DNA of 53,609 bases from Paludibacteraceae bacterium (GTDB taxonomy: Bacteria > Bacteroidota > Bacteroidia > Bacteroidales > Paludibacteraceae), in assembly GCA_017546705.1 (NCBI GenBank), contig JAFYSB010000009.1:1-53609 (forward strand), read 5' to 3'. A model generated the notes under the pieces. It was given only the letters and a program-made list of their open reading frames with translations, had not been told where the DNA came from and made no database searches. Shown here piece after piece: positions 41,045 through 48,279 of this stretch (the first letter of the stretch is position 1; each line of letters starts with the position of its first letter). A program made the position numbers and the translations under genes.

Positions 41045-41350
41045 TTATGCTTGACCGCCGCCGAAGGACATTGGTATAGTACTTCCTGGGGCAGGGGTGC
41101 CGTTGAGTTTGATCGTACCAAATTGCTTCTCATATTTCGCTACATTCTCTTGGAGCGCAAAGAGGAGTTTTTTGGTATTCTCTGGGGTCATAACGATGCG
41201 TGATCTGACGTTCGCACCTTTTTGACCAGGCATCATACATGCAAAATCCACAACGAACTCTGAAGGAGAGTGCGCAACGATAGCAAGATTTGAATAAGTA
41301 CCCTCTGCCACCTCAGGCGAGAGATTGATATTAAGTTTTTGTTCTTCCAT
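41045..41350 (-). CDS. DUF3467 domain-containing protein
   Basis: A 101-residue protein with the DUF3467 pattern: NINLSPEVAEGTYSNLAIVAHSPSEFVVDF (NLAIVAHSPSEFVVDF near residue 22), PGQKGANVRSRIVMTPEN, and a helix ALQENVAKYEKQFG. The tail is glycine- and proline-rich. The family is common in Bacteroidota, and I know of no established function. It lies 53 bp after the glycosyltransferase gene on the same strand. The palindromic leader of the phosphorylase gene lies downstream. Confidence 0.92.
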   Translation of the reverse strand: MEEQKLNINLSPEVAEGTYSNLAIVAHSPSEFVVDFACMMPGQKGANVRSRIVMTPENTKKLLFALQENVAKYEKQFGTIKLNGTPAPGSTIPMSFGGGQA

Positions 41351-41403
41351 AATAAGTATAGTTTAAAATGGTTCAATATTGTTCAATTTATTTCAAATTT
41401 GTT

Positions 41404-42567
41404 TTACCAATATAATTGTCGTTTGCGAAAACGCTGCGCAATGAGTATCCAAAGCGAAATCAAAGGTAGTAGCATATCATATGCTACAATCTCTATACCA
41501 AACATTCGTCCTCCTAATCGATGAGCCGAGATGTTGATTACACAGAGCTGAATAATCAATCGCAAACACCATAACCCATATGCAATGCACATTGCCAATC
41601 CGTTGCCGAAGATGAAAGTAGCAATGAGCAAGGCATATACCAATCCGCGCGTGATGGGCTCGATACCTAAACGAAGTTTGCTACTTCTCTTATAATGAGG
41701 CGACACGGAGAGATGCCGACGTTTCTGGTGAAACCACTCCTTCCAAGTTGTTTTGGGAGGAGACCAAGTAATGCTATCGCGCGAGCAGACAATGGCCGTA
41801 TTGTGGCTATTCGTAACTTTATTCACAAATAAATCGTCATCTCCCGAACGCTCATTCAGTAATCCTCGAAAACCATGATTCTTGAAGAAAGTATCTTTTT
41901 TATACGCCAAGTTTCTACCAACCCCCATGTATGGATATCCTGCGGCTGCCATACCGAGATATTGTAAACCGATGAAGAGTGTATCGTAACTAATTAGGCT
42001 ACTCAGTAGCGTATTTTTCTCGAAGTAAGCCCCATATCCCAGCACAACTTCTATTTGTTCTCCCCCACAGATAAATCCGCTCATCATCTCACGAATCCAA
42101 TTGCGTGACTCTGGACGACAATCTGCATCCGTCATTAGCAGATAATCGTAATGCGCAGCTTTCACTCCAATGGTCAATGCTAATTTTTTGGTGCTCATCA
42201 CACGCGCTTCACGAGGCACGAAGGTGTGATACATATGTTTATTGAGGCGCGTATATTGCTCCAGAATCATGGTAGTTTGATCTTCCGAGCCGTCGTCCAC
42301 TACAATCACCTCGTAGTTTGGATAATCCTGATTGAGCAACGTATGCAAGTAGTCACGTAGGTTATCTTCCTCGTTTCGAGCGCATACAATCACGCTCACC
42401 GCAGGAAGTTCTCCAGCTATCTCCGTTGGTTTGCATTTTTTCAAACGGATATAACGAAGGTAATAATACACTTGATGTATCACGACCAATAGCAACGCCC
42501 CAACCAACCAACAACTCAAAGAGCCGTCAATCAACTGCAACCAATAATCAGCGAGCAATGAGTTCAC
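41404..42567 (-). CDS. Membrane-bound family 2 glycosyltransferase
   Basis: A 387-residue protein. One N-terminal helix (about 15-36) precedes a GT-A domain with VSVIVCARNEEDNLRDY (about 54-70), VVDDGSEDQT, the metal-binding MTDADCRP near residue 140, and the acceptor region SGDDDLFVNK and KRRHLS (QxxRW-like position). Three or four C-terminal helices follow (about 300-380). It would build an outer polysaccharide or glycolipid from a nucleotide sugar; the exact product is unknown. It follows the SGNH-like gene by 17 bp. Confidence 0.88.
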   Translation of the reverse strand: MNSLLADYWLQLIDGSLSCWLVGALLLVVIHQVYYYLRYIRLKKCKPTEIAGELPAVSVIVCARNEEDNLRDYLHTLLNQDYPNYEVIVVDDGSEDQTTMILEQYTRLNKHMYHTFVPREARVMSTKKLALTIGVKAAHYDYLLMTDADCRPESRNWIREMMSGFICGGEQIEVVLGYGAYFEKNTLLSSLISYDTLFIGLQYLGMAAAGYPYMGVGRNLAYKKDTFFKNHGFRGLLNERSGDDDLFVNKVTNSHNTAIVCSRDSITWSPPKTTWKEWFHQKRRHLSVSPHYKRSSKLRLGIEPITRGLVYALLIATFIFGNGLAMCIAYGLWCLRLIIQLCVINISAHRLGGRMFGIEIVAYDMLLPLISLWILIAQRFRKRQLYW

Positions 42568-42584
42568 GATACAATAGTCAAGTA

Positions 42585-43274
42585 TTATTTTGCGAGCAAT
42601 TTTGTAATTTTCGAGCCGCCTACCATCAGCATACCGTCCAATGCCATGCGTGCAATTTCTTGCGCACCCGAATCATTCAAGAGGTATTCACCCGCTGGGC
42701 GCTCCTCTGTATTCAAGCCGTCGTAGTATGCTTGTACACCCTCTTCGCCCAAACCTGCAATCCACTCATGTGACGATGCCTCTAAATCAATCAATGGCAC
42801 ATCCAAACTGATTGCCACACGACGTACAGCCTCAGCATAGCCACCTAGACGATCAATCAAGACACCCTCTTTGTAATAAGGATGAGCTAATGGCGTGCAA
42901 AGAATAACCATCATTTTCTTCTTCTCGGCAGCATGCACCAACGCAACAAGTTTTTGGGTAAAGTCATCCAATGAACAATACGCCTCTAAGTTGGTTTCAT
43001 TCAAGTCGTTTTGACCTAATTGAACGAGCAGAAAATCTTTTTTTGTCTTATCAACAATCAAACTATCTAATCCGCCCATTTCATCAAGCACCTTCATGCT
43101 TAATCCATCTTGAGCGATATTTTTCACTTCTACAGTAGCTCCAACTTGTTCTGCAAAGGCTTTACCCCATCCTGCCATGGTACCATCACCGAGCAGCCAA
43201 ATCTTAGGTTGTGCTGCAAACATTGTCATTCCACCAATCGCAACAAATAGTAGCGTAAAAATTGATTTTTTCAT
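42585..43274 (-). CDS. SGNH/GDSL-fold secreted protein lacking catalytic residues
   Basis: A 229-residue exported protein with signal MKKSIFTLLFVAIGGMTMFA, resembling rhamnogalacturonan acetylesterases. Block I reads LLGDGTMAG where active enzymes have GDSTMA, so residue 31 is Gly instead of the nucleophile Ser. Block III (VQLGQND) is kept. The C-terminal D-x-x-H-LN motif reads GEYLLN, so the acid and base positions (about 195 and 198) are Gly and Leu. All three triad positions are lost while the fold is kept, suggesting a carbohydrate-binding or scaffold role. It heads the run to the glycosyltransferase and DUF3467 genes and is divergent from aroC. Confidence 0.8.
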   Translation of the reverse strand: MKKSIFTLLFVAIGGMTMFAAQPKIWLLGDGTMAGWGKAFAEQVGATVEVKNIAQDGLSMKVLDEMGGLDSLIVDKTKKDFLLVQLGQNDLNETNLEAYCSLDDFTQKLVALVHAAEKKKMMVILCTPLAHPYYKEGVLIDRLGGYAEAVRRVAISLDVPLIDLEASSHEWIAGLGEEGVQAYYDGLNTEERPAGEYLLNDSGAQEIARMALDGMLMVGGSKITKLLAK

Positions 43275-43329
43275 ATCTAAAATGATTTTATAAGTTTAAT
43301 TCTATTTCGTTTAGTTGCATTTTAACGCG

Positions 43330-43377
43330 CAAAGATACGACATTTTTTGCAGATATGCAAATTTTTTAGTAATTTTG
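43330..43377. promoter_or_regulatory. Divergent promoters of the SGNH-like gene and aroC
   Basis: Leftward: CAAAGATA 43330-43337 and CAAA 43358-43361, 20 bp apart. Rightward: TTTG 43346-43349 and TAATTTTG 43370-43377, 20 bp apart. The palindrome TTTGCAGATATGCAAA (43346-43361) provides both -33 elements, as in lepA/korA. Confidence 0.85.
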
Positions 43378-43399
43378 CCCCCATAATTGGAAGGATTAG

Positions 43400-44413
43400 A
43401 TGAATACGTTAGGAAAAAACTTCGTTTTTACCTCTTTTGGGGAGTCTCATGGTCGAGCTATCGGCGGTGTGTTGGATGGTGTGCCTGCGGGTATCCGCAT
43501 TGATATGGATTTGATTCGCGAGGCACTAGACAAGCGCGCTGGAAGGAAGCCTACCCCTAACCCCTCCCTGAAAGGAGGGGAACAGGTTCAAGGAGTTTCG
43601 CCGCGAGCCTTGCGCGAGGGAGATGAGGTAGAGTGGCTAAGTGGTGTGCTTGATGGTGTGACATTGGGTACACCCATTGCATTTATCATTCGCAATAAGG
43701 ATGCTCGTTCGGAAGACTATGAATGGCTAAAACACTCGTATCGTATTGGACATGCAGATCGCACGTATCAAGAGAAATATGGTATTCGTGACCATCGTGG
43801 CGGTGGTAGGGCTTCTGCTCGTGAGACTGCTTCGCGTGTAGTAGCAGGAAGTGTGGCGCAGCAATTGCTAAAAGAGAAAGGCGTAGAGATACAGACGAAA
43901 TTGGTGCAAGTGGGCGAAGAGAAAAATCCAGAACGATTTAATGAGTATATAGCTGCTATTCAACGAGATGGGGACAGTATCGGCGGAATAGTTGAGTGTG
44001 TTATTACGGGTCTTCCTGTGGGAGTTGGTGAGCCAATTTTTGACAAACTCCAAAGTCATTTAGCATTTGCCATGATGAGTATCAATGGCTGCAAAGGCTT
44101 TGAGTATGGCTCAGGTTTTGAGGGTGTAAATTTGAAAGGAAGCGAAATGTATCTCTCGGAAAACCAAACTCTTATATCTGGAGGAATAGCAGGAGGTATA
44201 TCCGATGGAACACCCGTAGTTTTCCGTTGTGTCTTCAAACCAACTGCTTCCAATCGCAAGACGTTTGAAAAAGCCTACCCCCATCCCCTCCCTGAAGGGA
44301 AGGGAGAAGATAAAAGGATTGTTGGAAGGCATGATGCTTGTATTGCTGTGAGGGCGGTGGCAGTAGTCGAGGCGATGGCAGCCCTTGTACTGCAAAATTT
44401 ATTAAGCAAATAA
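43400..44413 (+). CDS. aroC: Chorismate synthase
   Basis: A 337-residue enzyme, the last of the shikimate pathway, converting EPSP to chorismate with reduced FMN. Family marks are FTSFGESHGRAIGGVLDG near residue 10, DHRGGGRASARETASRV near 133, and GRHDACIAVRAVAVVEAM near 312. Two stretches are foreign: TPNPSLKGGEQ (about 52-62; DNA 43551-43584) and AYPHPLPEGKGED (about 291-303; DNA 44273-44308), both C-rich palindromes in frame. The first replaces part of a loop near the FMN site. The start is ATG 43400, about 17 nt after the predicted transcription start. A copy of its 3' end lies at 47684-47767. Confidence 0.95.
   Translation: MNTLGKNFVFTSFGESHGRAIGGVLDGVPAGIRIDMDLIREALDKRAGRKPTPNPSLKGGEQVQGVSPRALREGDEVEWLSGVLDGVTLGTPIAFIIRNKDARSEDYEWLKHSYRIGHADRTYQEKYGIRDHRGGGRASARETASRVVAGSVAQQLLKEKGVEIQTKLVQVGEEKNPERFNEYIAAIQRDGDSIGGIVECVITGLPVGVGEPIFDKLQSHLAFAMMSINGCKGFEYGSGFEGVNLKGSEMYLSENQTLISGGIAGGISDGTPVVFRCVFKPTASNRKTFEKAYPHPLPEGKGEDKRIVGRHDACIAVRAVAVVEAMAALVLQNLLSK
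43551..43584 (+). repeat. In-frame C-rich palindrome in aroC (first)
   Basis: ACCCCTAA is followed by the stem CCCCTCCCTGAAAGGAGGGG, read as T-P-N-P-S-L-K-G-G-E. Confidence 0.8.
44273..44308 (+). repeat. In-frame C-rich palindrome in aroC (second)
   Basis: ACCCCCAT is followed by the imperfect stem CCCCTCCCTGAAGGGAAGGG, read as Y-P-H-P-L-P-E-G-K-G-E. This is a different frame from the first copy. Confidence 0.75.
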
Positions 44414-44427
44414 CAGGATCCTAATAA

Positions 44428-44469
44428 AATAAATAAGCCTTGCACGAGGTAGTGTAAGGCTTATTTATT
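44428..44469. terminator. Bidirectional terminator after aroC
   Basis: AATAAATAAGCCTTGCAC and GTGTAAGGCTTATTTATT form an 18-bp stem with one G-T pair, between the convergent aroC and lipoprotein stops. Confidence 0.9.
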
Positions 44470-44486
44470 TGACATTTTTACTAAAA

Positions 44487-44960
44487 CTACTTATTCGCCA
44501 CAGACGCTTTAAGAATTTCCTCTACAAAATCAGGACGCAAAGTATATTCGTAATAACTACCTTCGTATTTGACAGGAGATGAACTGCTACTACTCAAACT
44601 AGTGTAGTGCATATAACTGCTCACATCATTTAGAAACATACGATATTCTTGAGGAACCTCGTAAATGGTGTCTAATAGTCCTATTTTAACAACTGGATTG
44701 AAGAGGCTATAAGCGGGATCGTCAACGCTAACGAACTTACCATCTTGAACTTCTACGGTACATAGGAATGTTCTTTCACCAGGAACAAGATAGATAGAAT
44801 CATTCTCGGAGTGGACAAGACTGGTATCTTTTTCTCCATAAAGAGTGATTGGTACAGTAATGCTATTGGTAATGAATACCATTGCCAAAGGTTCTCTTTT
44901 GCACGATGTGCAAATTACTACGATTGCTAACATGAGCAATGAAAAATGAATTTTCTTCAT
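44487..44960 (-). CDS. Putative lipoprotein, function unknown (copy of signal cassette 1)
   Basis: A 157-residue protein. The signal MKKIHFSLLMLAIVVICTSC ends in a lipobox cysteine at residue 20. The rest is beta-rich with no family I recognise; a serine run (SLSSSSSS near residue 125) precedes the C-terminal part. The first 15 residues, and about 60 bp around the start codon, are the same as in the next gene upstream, while the mature parts are unrelated. It lies 27 bp after that gene and is probably co-transcribed. Outer-membrane attachment is inferred. Confidence 0.72.
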   Translation of the reverse strand: MKKIHFSLLMLAIVVICTSCKREPLAMVFITNSITVPITLYGEKDTSLVHSENDSIYLVPGERTFLCTVEVQDGKFVSVDDPAYSLFNPVVKIGLLDTIYEVPQEYRMFLNDVSSYMHYTSLSSSSSSPVKYEGSYYEYTLRPDFVEEILKASVANK

Positions 44961-44987
44961 AACTTTAATGATTTTAAAATATGAAAT

Positions 44988-45608
44988 TTAGTCAATCATA
45001 CAAGGAAGAATTTTGTAGTAACTTTCGTATGCATAGTCCCAAACAAAATCAATACCACAACGATATTGCAATGTTAAGTCAGAACCTATTTCCTCTGCAA
45101 ACTTTATATTTTCAGCATCATTATGTATAGCATTAAGGTATTTGCTATAATCACGATATTTGCGGTTATTAAGTTTGCCATAGAAACTATTCCACATTCT
45201 ATTTTTTCGATTTAGAACACTCCACTGTAGGTGATGATCAGCTGCTAATACAGGATCTGCAAATCGCTTGAAATAAATGAACTGAAATACCTCTGCACTA
45301 TCTACTCGCGTTGTTACGTAGTAATCGATCATTACTCGACTTTGTAATTCCTGATTAGTATAATACACTCTAGTTATAGGAATGGCTTGATAGATACTAT
45401 CCTGCTCAAAGCCCAATTTACCCAATGTATCAATTAGGATCAACACATCATTATTGTACATTGCGCTGCACATGGCAGAGTGTAGTTGCTTGGTGGATTT
45501 TTCCACCATGATAGATTGTAGGACTTGGTCAGGCTCGTTAGAATGATCACATGATGCGAGACTTACTACGATTGCTAACATGAGCAATGAAAAATGAATT
45601 TTCTTCAT
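44988..45608 (-). CDS. Putative lipoprotein, function unknown (copy of signal cassette 2)
   Basis: A 206-residue protein with signal MKKIHFSLLMLAIVVSLASC and lipobox cysteine at residue 20. The mature part is rich in tyrosine and arginine, with no recognised domain. The 5' end (45563-45624) is almost identical to the 5' end of the neighbouring lipoprotein gene. Two -7 boxes lie upstream on the minus strand: CAAAAGTA at 45641-45648 and CAAAGGTA at 45696-45703, the latter with CAAA at 45724-45727, 20 bp away. Nothing in the sequence shows what it binds or does. Confidence 0.72.
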   Translation of the reverse strand: MKKIHFSLLMLAIVVSLASCDHSNEPDQVLQSIMVEKSTKQLHSAMCSAMYNNDVLILIDTLGKLGFEQDSIYQAIPITRVYYTNQELQSRVMIDYYVTTRVDSAEVFQFIYFKRFADPVLAADHHLQWSVLNRKNRMWNSFYGKLNNRKYRDYSKYLNAIHNDAENIKFAEEIGSDLTLQYRCGIDFVWDYAYESYYKILPCMID

Positions 45609-45695
45609 AACTTAATGATTTTAATTTTGTTGTTTGTTTGCAAAAGTAGTAAGTTTTATCTCATAGGCAATGTGTATTTTTAATGAATTCGACTG

Positions 45696-45727
45696 CAAAG
45701 GTAGTGATTTACTTTGGTTTATGCAAA
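45696..45727 (-). promoter_or_regulatory. Promoter of the lipoprotein gene pair
   Basis: CAAAGGTA 45696-45703 and CAAA 45724-45727 read TTTG-N20-TACCTTTG on the minus strand. The boxes overlap the spacer after the upstream PH-like gene. A second weaker -7 box lies at 45641-45648. Confidence 0.7.
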
Positions 45728-45744
45728 TGAAAGAGCGAAAAAGT

Positions 45745-46242
45745 TTAATTTTTCTCTTGAATCTCGGCAATTGTGTTGAAAACGCTGTTGTCTGCTACAC
45801 TCACTACGATTGGCATTTTGTTTTTGCGGGTGATGATGCAGACATCCATTGGGTCGGTAATCAAAGACAAGTGTTTGCCACATTCTTTGCAAGTAAACAG
45901 ACCAAGGTTACCAAAGAAGCCGCCTGCTCCTACAATACGGCTGGACTGAATACCATGTGGATAGTGCTCAATTTTCTCGATTTCATCGGCAGGAATATTG
46001 ATTTTCCAAGCGAGGAGGTGGATGTTGATAGCCTCCTGTGTCACAGTAAGTTTACGTGGGATAATTACCATACAGCTGAGTAAGGCAATGGCAACGATCA
46101 TGAAAGTGACCAATAGCATCACTTGCTTGGTTGTGTACCATTGATAAGCCATATAACCCATCGTGGCGAGGATAATGATACTGGCAATAATGGTCACAGA
46201 CTTGATTGCTGGACTCAATGGAAGGAAAGTGGTTGTTTGCAT
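45745..46242 (-). CDS. Small membrane protein with PH-like domain (paralogue B)
   Basis: A 165-residue protein. Two membrane helices (about 15-33 and 41-60) are followed by a beta-rich domain with IPRKLTVTQEAINIHLLAWKINIP (INIHLLAWKINIPADEIEKI), VGAGGFFGNLGLF and VCIITRKNKMPIVVS. This resembles bacterial PH-type domains found after membrane helices. A paralogue at 47774-48271 shares most of the C-terminal 90 residues. It starts 7 nt after an alpha/beta hydrolase gene, as the paralogue starts 8 nt after a GH13-like gene. The role is unknown. Confidence 0.75.
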   Translation of the reverse strand: MQTTTFLPLSPAIKSVTIIASIIILATMGYMAYQWYTTKQVMLLVTFMIVAIALLSCMVIIPRKLTVTQEAINIHLLAWKINIPADEIEKIEHYPHGIQSSRIVGAGGFFGNLGLFTCKECGKHLSLITDPMDVCIITRKNKMPIVVSVADNSVFNTIAEIQEKN

Positions 46243-46249
46243 AGGTGAT

Positions 46250-47611
46250 TTATTTAATGGTTTGTATCCATGTGACTAGATCGCTGAGTACTTCAGGCGA
46301 GATGGTTTCTTCTATCTGTCCGTAATTGAGGGCTGTGGTTGGGGTACAGTGTTGGAAGAAGTGATTCAGCGCTTCGTATTCCTTGACAAGGTGTAGATTG
46401 TTCTGGGGTAAGTGCAGTTTGATGAGTGGGATATTGTCTTGGTAAAGTACTTGCATATCTAGTGTGCCGTTGAGTGCCATAACAGGGCAGGTGATCTGGC
46501 GGATAGCTGTGGTTGGGTCATATGCGAGAAAGTAGTCTATCCATTGACCTCCAAAAGAGATGCTTTTTTCGAGATTAGTAATCAATTGAAGGGGTAAGTT
46601 GATCTTATGGCTCTCGCATATGCCTGTAACATATTGCGAAGGGTTATCTATTTTGGTGCCTTGGATCCTGTCCTCAAAAATAACTTTCAAGACGGTGGCA
46701 TAGTCGTTGGCCATCTCTTCTGGAACGCCTTGTAGGGGTAAGATGGCTTTGTTCTGACCGATAAGAATATCAATACCTTGTGCTGCGGCTCCGGCAAGCG
46801 AGATAAGGAAGTCCACACTCTGGTTGGCGCCTAACATAAAAGCGATGGTTCCACCTTCGCTATGGCCAATAATGCCAACCTTGCCAAATTGTTTGAGGCT
46901 GCGGAGGTATTCGATACCTGCCTGAGCATCAGCGAGATTGTCTGCCGTAGTGCCGTCGATATTACCCGTTGAAGAAGCAAAACCGCGGTCGTCATAACGT
47001 AGAGAGGCAATGCCGTTTTTTGCTAGGTGATCCGCTATGACGAGGAACAGTTTGTGATCAAAGACCTCTTCATCGCGGTTTTGTGCGCCACTGCCTGTGA
47101 CCATCAGTACGACAGGTGTAGATGGAGCATTTTGCTCGTTGTAATTGACAGGATAGGTCAGTGTGCCAGATAGTGTGGCGTTGTTCTTTACGCTATGGAA
47201 AGTCACCTCTCTGGTTTTGTATGCAAAAGGTGGGGTAGGTGTTTGAGGGCGGTTGAGCGTGATCTTGCTAGATGTCAAGTCCAGTGGAAAAGCGTATCCG
47301 ACTTGGGTGAAAGTGCCCTTAATGCTCTGCGCAGAGGTCTTGTGCCCTTTGTAGTTGGCTTGCAGAGCAGGCATGGCTATGATAAGGCTATCTGCATCGT
47401 TTTTGACTAGCTGCACAGGGAAATCTTTGGCTCCTTGCTCAGGAATATCCATAGTGCAAACTTGCTGGTTATCAGCCAGAGTCTTGATGTTGAAACTGAT
47501 GTTAAGTTTGTTGGCCCCTAGGGAGAGTTCTCCCGACCATGTCTGGACTTGTTGGGCAAAGCATGAGAGCGCAGGTAGGCTGACAATGCATGATAAAAGT
47601 AGTCGTTTCAT
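46250..47611 (-). CDS. Secreted alpha/beta hydrolase (esterase-like)
   Basis: A 453-residue exported protein with signal MKRLLLSCIVSLPALSCFA. An N-terminal beta domain (about 22-130) precedes an alpha/beta hydrolase fold. The oxyanion region is VVLMVTGSGAQNRDEE, and RYDDRGFASSTG follows. The nucleophile elbow is GHSEGG near residue 249, with an acid in MALNGTLDMQV and the histidine in ALNHFFQH. It resembles prolyl-oligopeptidase-like esterases of Bacteroidota; the substrate is not visible. The promoter -7 box CAAAGGTA is at 47637-47644 (a -33 like CAAT at 47665). The small PH-like gene follows after 7 nt. Confidence 0.88.
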   Translation of the reverse strand: MKRLLLSCIVSLPALSCFAQQVQTWSGELSLGANKLNISFNIKTLADNQQVCTMDIPEQGAKDFPVQLVKNDADSLIIAMPALQANYKGHKTSAQSIKGTFTQVGYAFPLDLTSSKITLNRPQTPTPPFAYKTREVTFHSVKNNATLSGTLTYPVNYNEQNAPSTPVVLMVTGSGAQNRDEEVFDHKLFLVIADHLAKNGIASLRYDDRGFASSTGNIDGTTADNLADAQAGIEYLRSLKQFGKVGIIGHSEGGTIAFMLGANQSVDFLISLAGAAAQGIDILIGQNKAILPLQGVPEEMANDYATVLKVIFEDRIQGTKIDNPSQYVTGICESHKINLPLQLITNLEKSISFGGQWIDYFLAYDPTTAIRQITCPVMALNGTLDMQVLYQDNIPLIKLHLPQNNLHLVKEYEALNHFFQHCTPTTALNYGQIEETISPEVLSDLVTWIQTIK

Positions 47612-47636
47612 GGGTGTTGGTGTTTAGTATATGCTG

Positions 47637-47668
47637 CAAAGGTAGTGCTTTTTTTTGATATATGCAAT
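47637..47668 (-). promoter_or_regulatory. Promoter of the alpha/beta hydrolase gene
   Basis: CAAAGGTA 47637-47644 is a perfect -7 box on the minus strand. CAAT at 47665-47668, 20 bp away, is a weak -33 element inside a half-kept TTTGATATATGCAAT palindrome. Confidence 0.6.
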
Positions 47669-47683
47669 TTTTTCATTAGATCT

Positions 47684-47767
47684 CATAATGCTTGTTCCGC
47701 TGTGCATGCCGTGGCTGTTGTAGAGGCAATGGCAGCCCTTGTACTGCAAGATATCTTTTCTGTGTAG
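47684..47767 (+). pseudogene. aroC: aroC 3'-end fragment
   Basis: Read in frame to TAG at 47765, this gives H-N-A-C-S-A-V-H-A-V-A-V-V-E-A-M-A-A-L-V-L-Q-D-I-F-S-V. The intact aroC ends H-D-A-C-I-A-V-R-A-V-A-V-V-E-A-M-A-A-L-V-L-Q-N-L-L-S-K. About 20 of 27-28 positions agree, and 21 nt in a row are identical. No upstream part of aroC is present. The fragment ends 6 nt before the stop of the convergent PH-like paralogue A, so both appear to have been copied together. Confidence 0.85.
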
Positions 47768-47773
47768 TTCCTA

Positions 47774-48271
47774 TTAATTTCTTTCTTGTACTTCAGCAAC
47801 AGTGTTGAAAACGCTGTTGTCTGCTGTGCTCACTGCGATAGGTATTTTAGTCTTGCGAGTAATGACGCATACATTCGTAGGGTCTGTGATTAGGGATAAA
47901 TGTTTACCACACTCTTTGCTAGTGAATAATCCGAGATTGCCGAAATATCCACCCGCACCTACAATGCGATGAGCGTCTATACCATGTGGGAAGTACTCAA
48001 TTTTCTCGATTTCATCGGCAGGGATGTTGATTTTCCATGCCAACAGATGAATGTTTATATCTTTGTCCGTTACAGTCACCTTGCGTGGAATCATAGCAAT
48101 CGTTGCACCGATAATTACAACGAGCAATATGAGTACCCATAATAGCTGAGGTTGTTGGAGTTGTAACCATTCATAGACCATCATACCAATTGCGCCAAGC
48201 ATGATGATGGAGGCTAAAATGGTTATCCACCTGATGGACTTTGATAATGGAAGGAAAGAGGTTGTTTTCAT
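47774..48271 (-). CDS. Small membrane protein with PH-like domain (paralogue A)
   Basis: A 165-residue paralogue of the protein at 45745-46242, with the same two helices and the same conserved stretches (INIHLLAWKINIPADEIEKI, VGAGGYFGNLGLF, CGKHLSLITDP). The N-terminal helices differ more than the PH-like part. It starts 8 nt after the GH13-like gene and converges on the aroC fragment. The fixed arrangement, each copy just behind a secreted hydrolase-type gene, may reflect a membrane accessory role, but this is inference. Confidence 0.75.
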   Translation of the reverse strand: MKTTSFLPLSKSIRWITILASIIMLGAIGMMVYEWLQLQQPQLLWVLILLVVIIGATIAMIPRKVTVTDKDINIHLLAWKINIPADEIEKIEYFPHGIDAHRIVGAGGYFGNLGLFTSKECGKHLSLITDPTNVCVITRKTKIPIAVSTADNSVFNTVAEVQERN

Positions 48272-48279
48272 ATGGCTGA

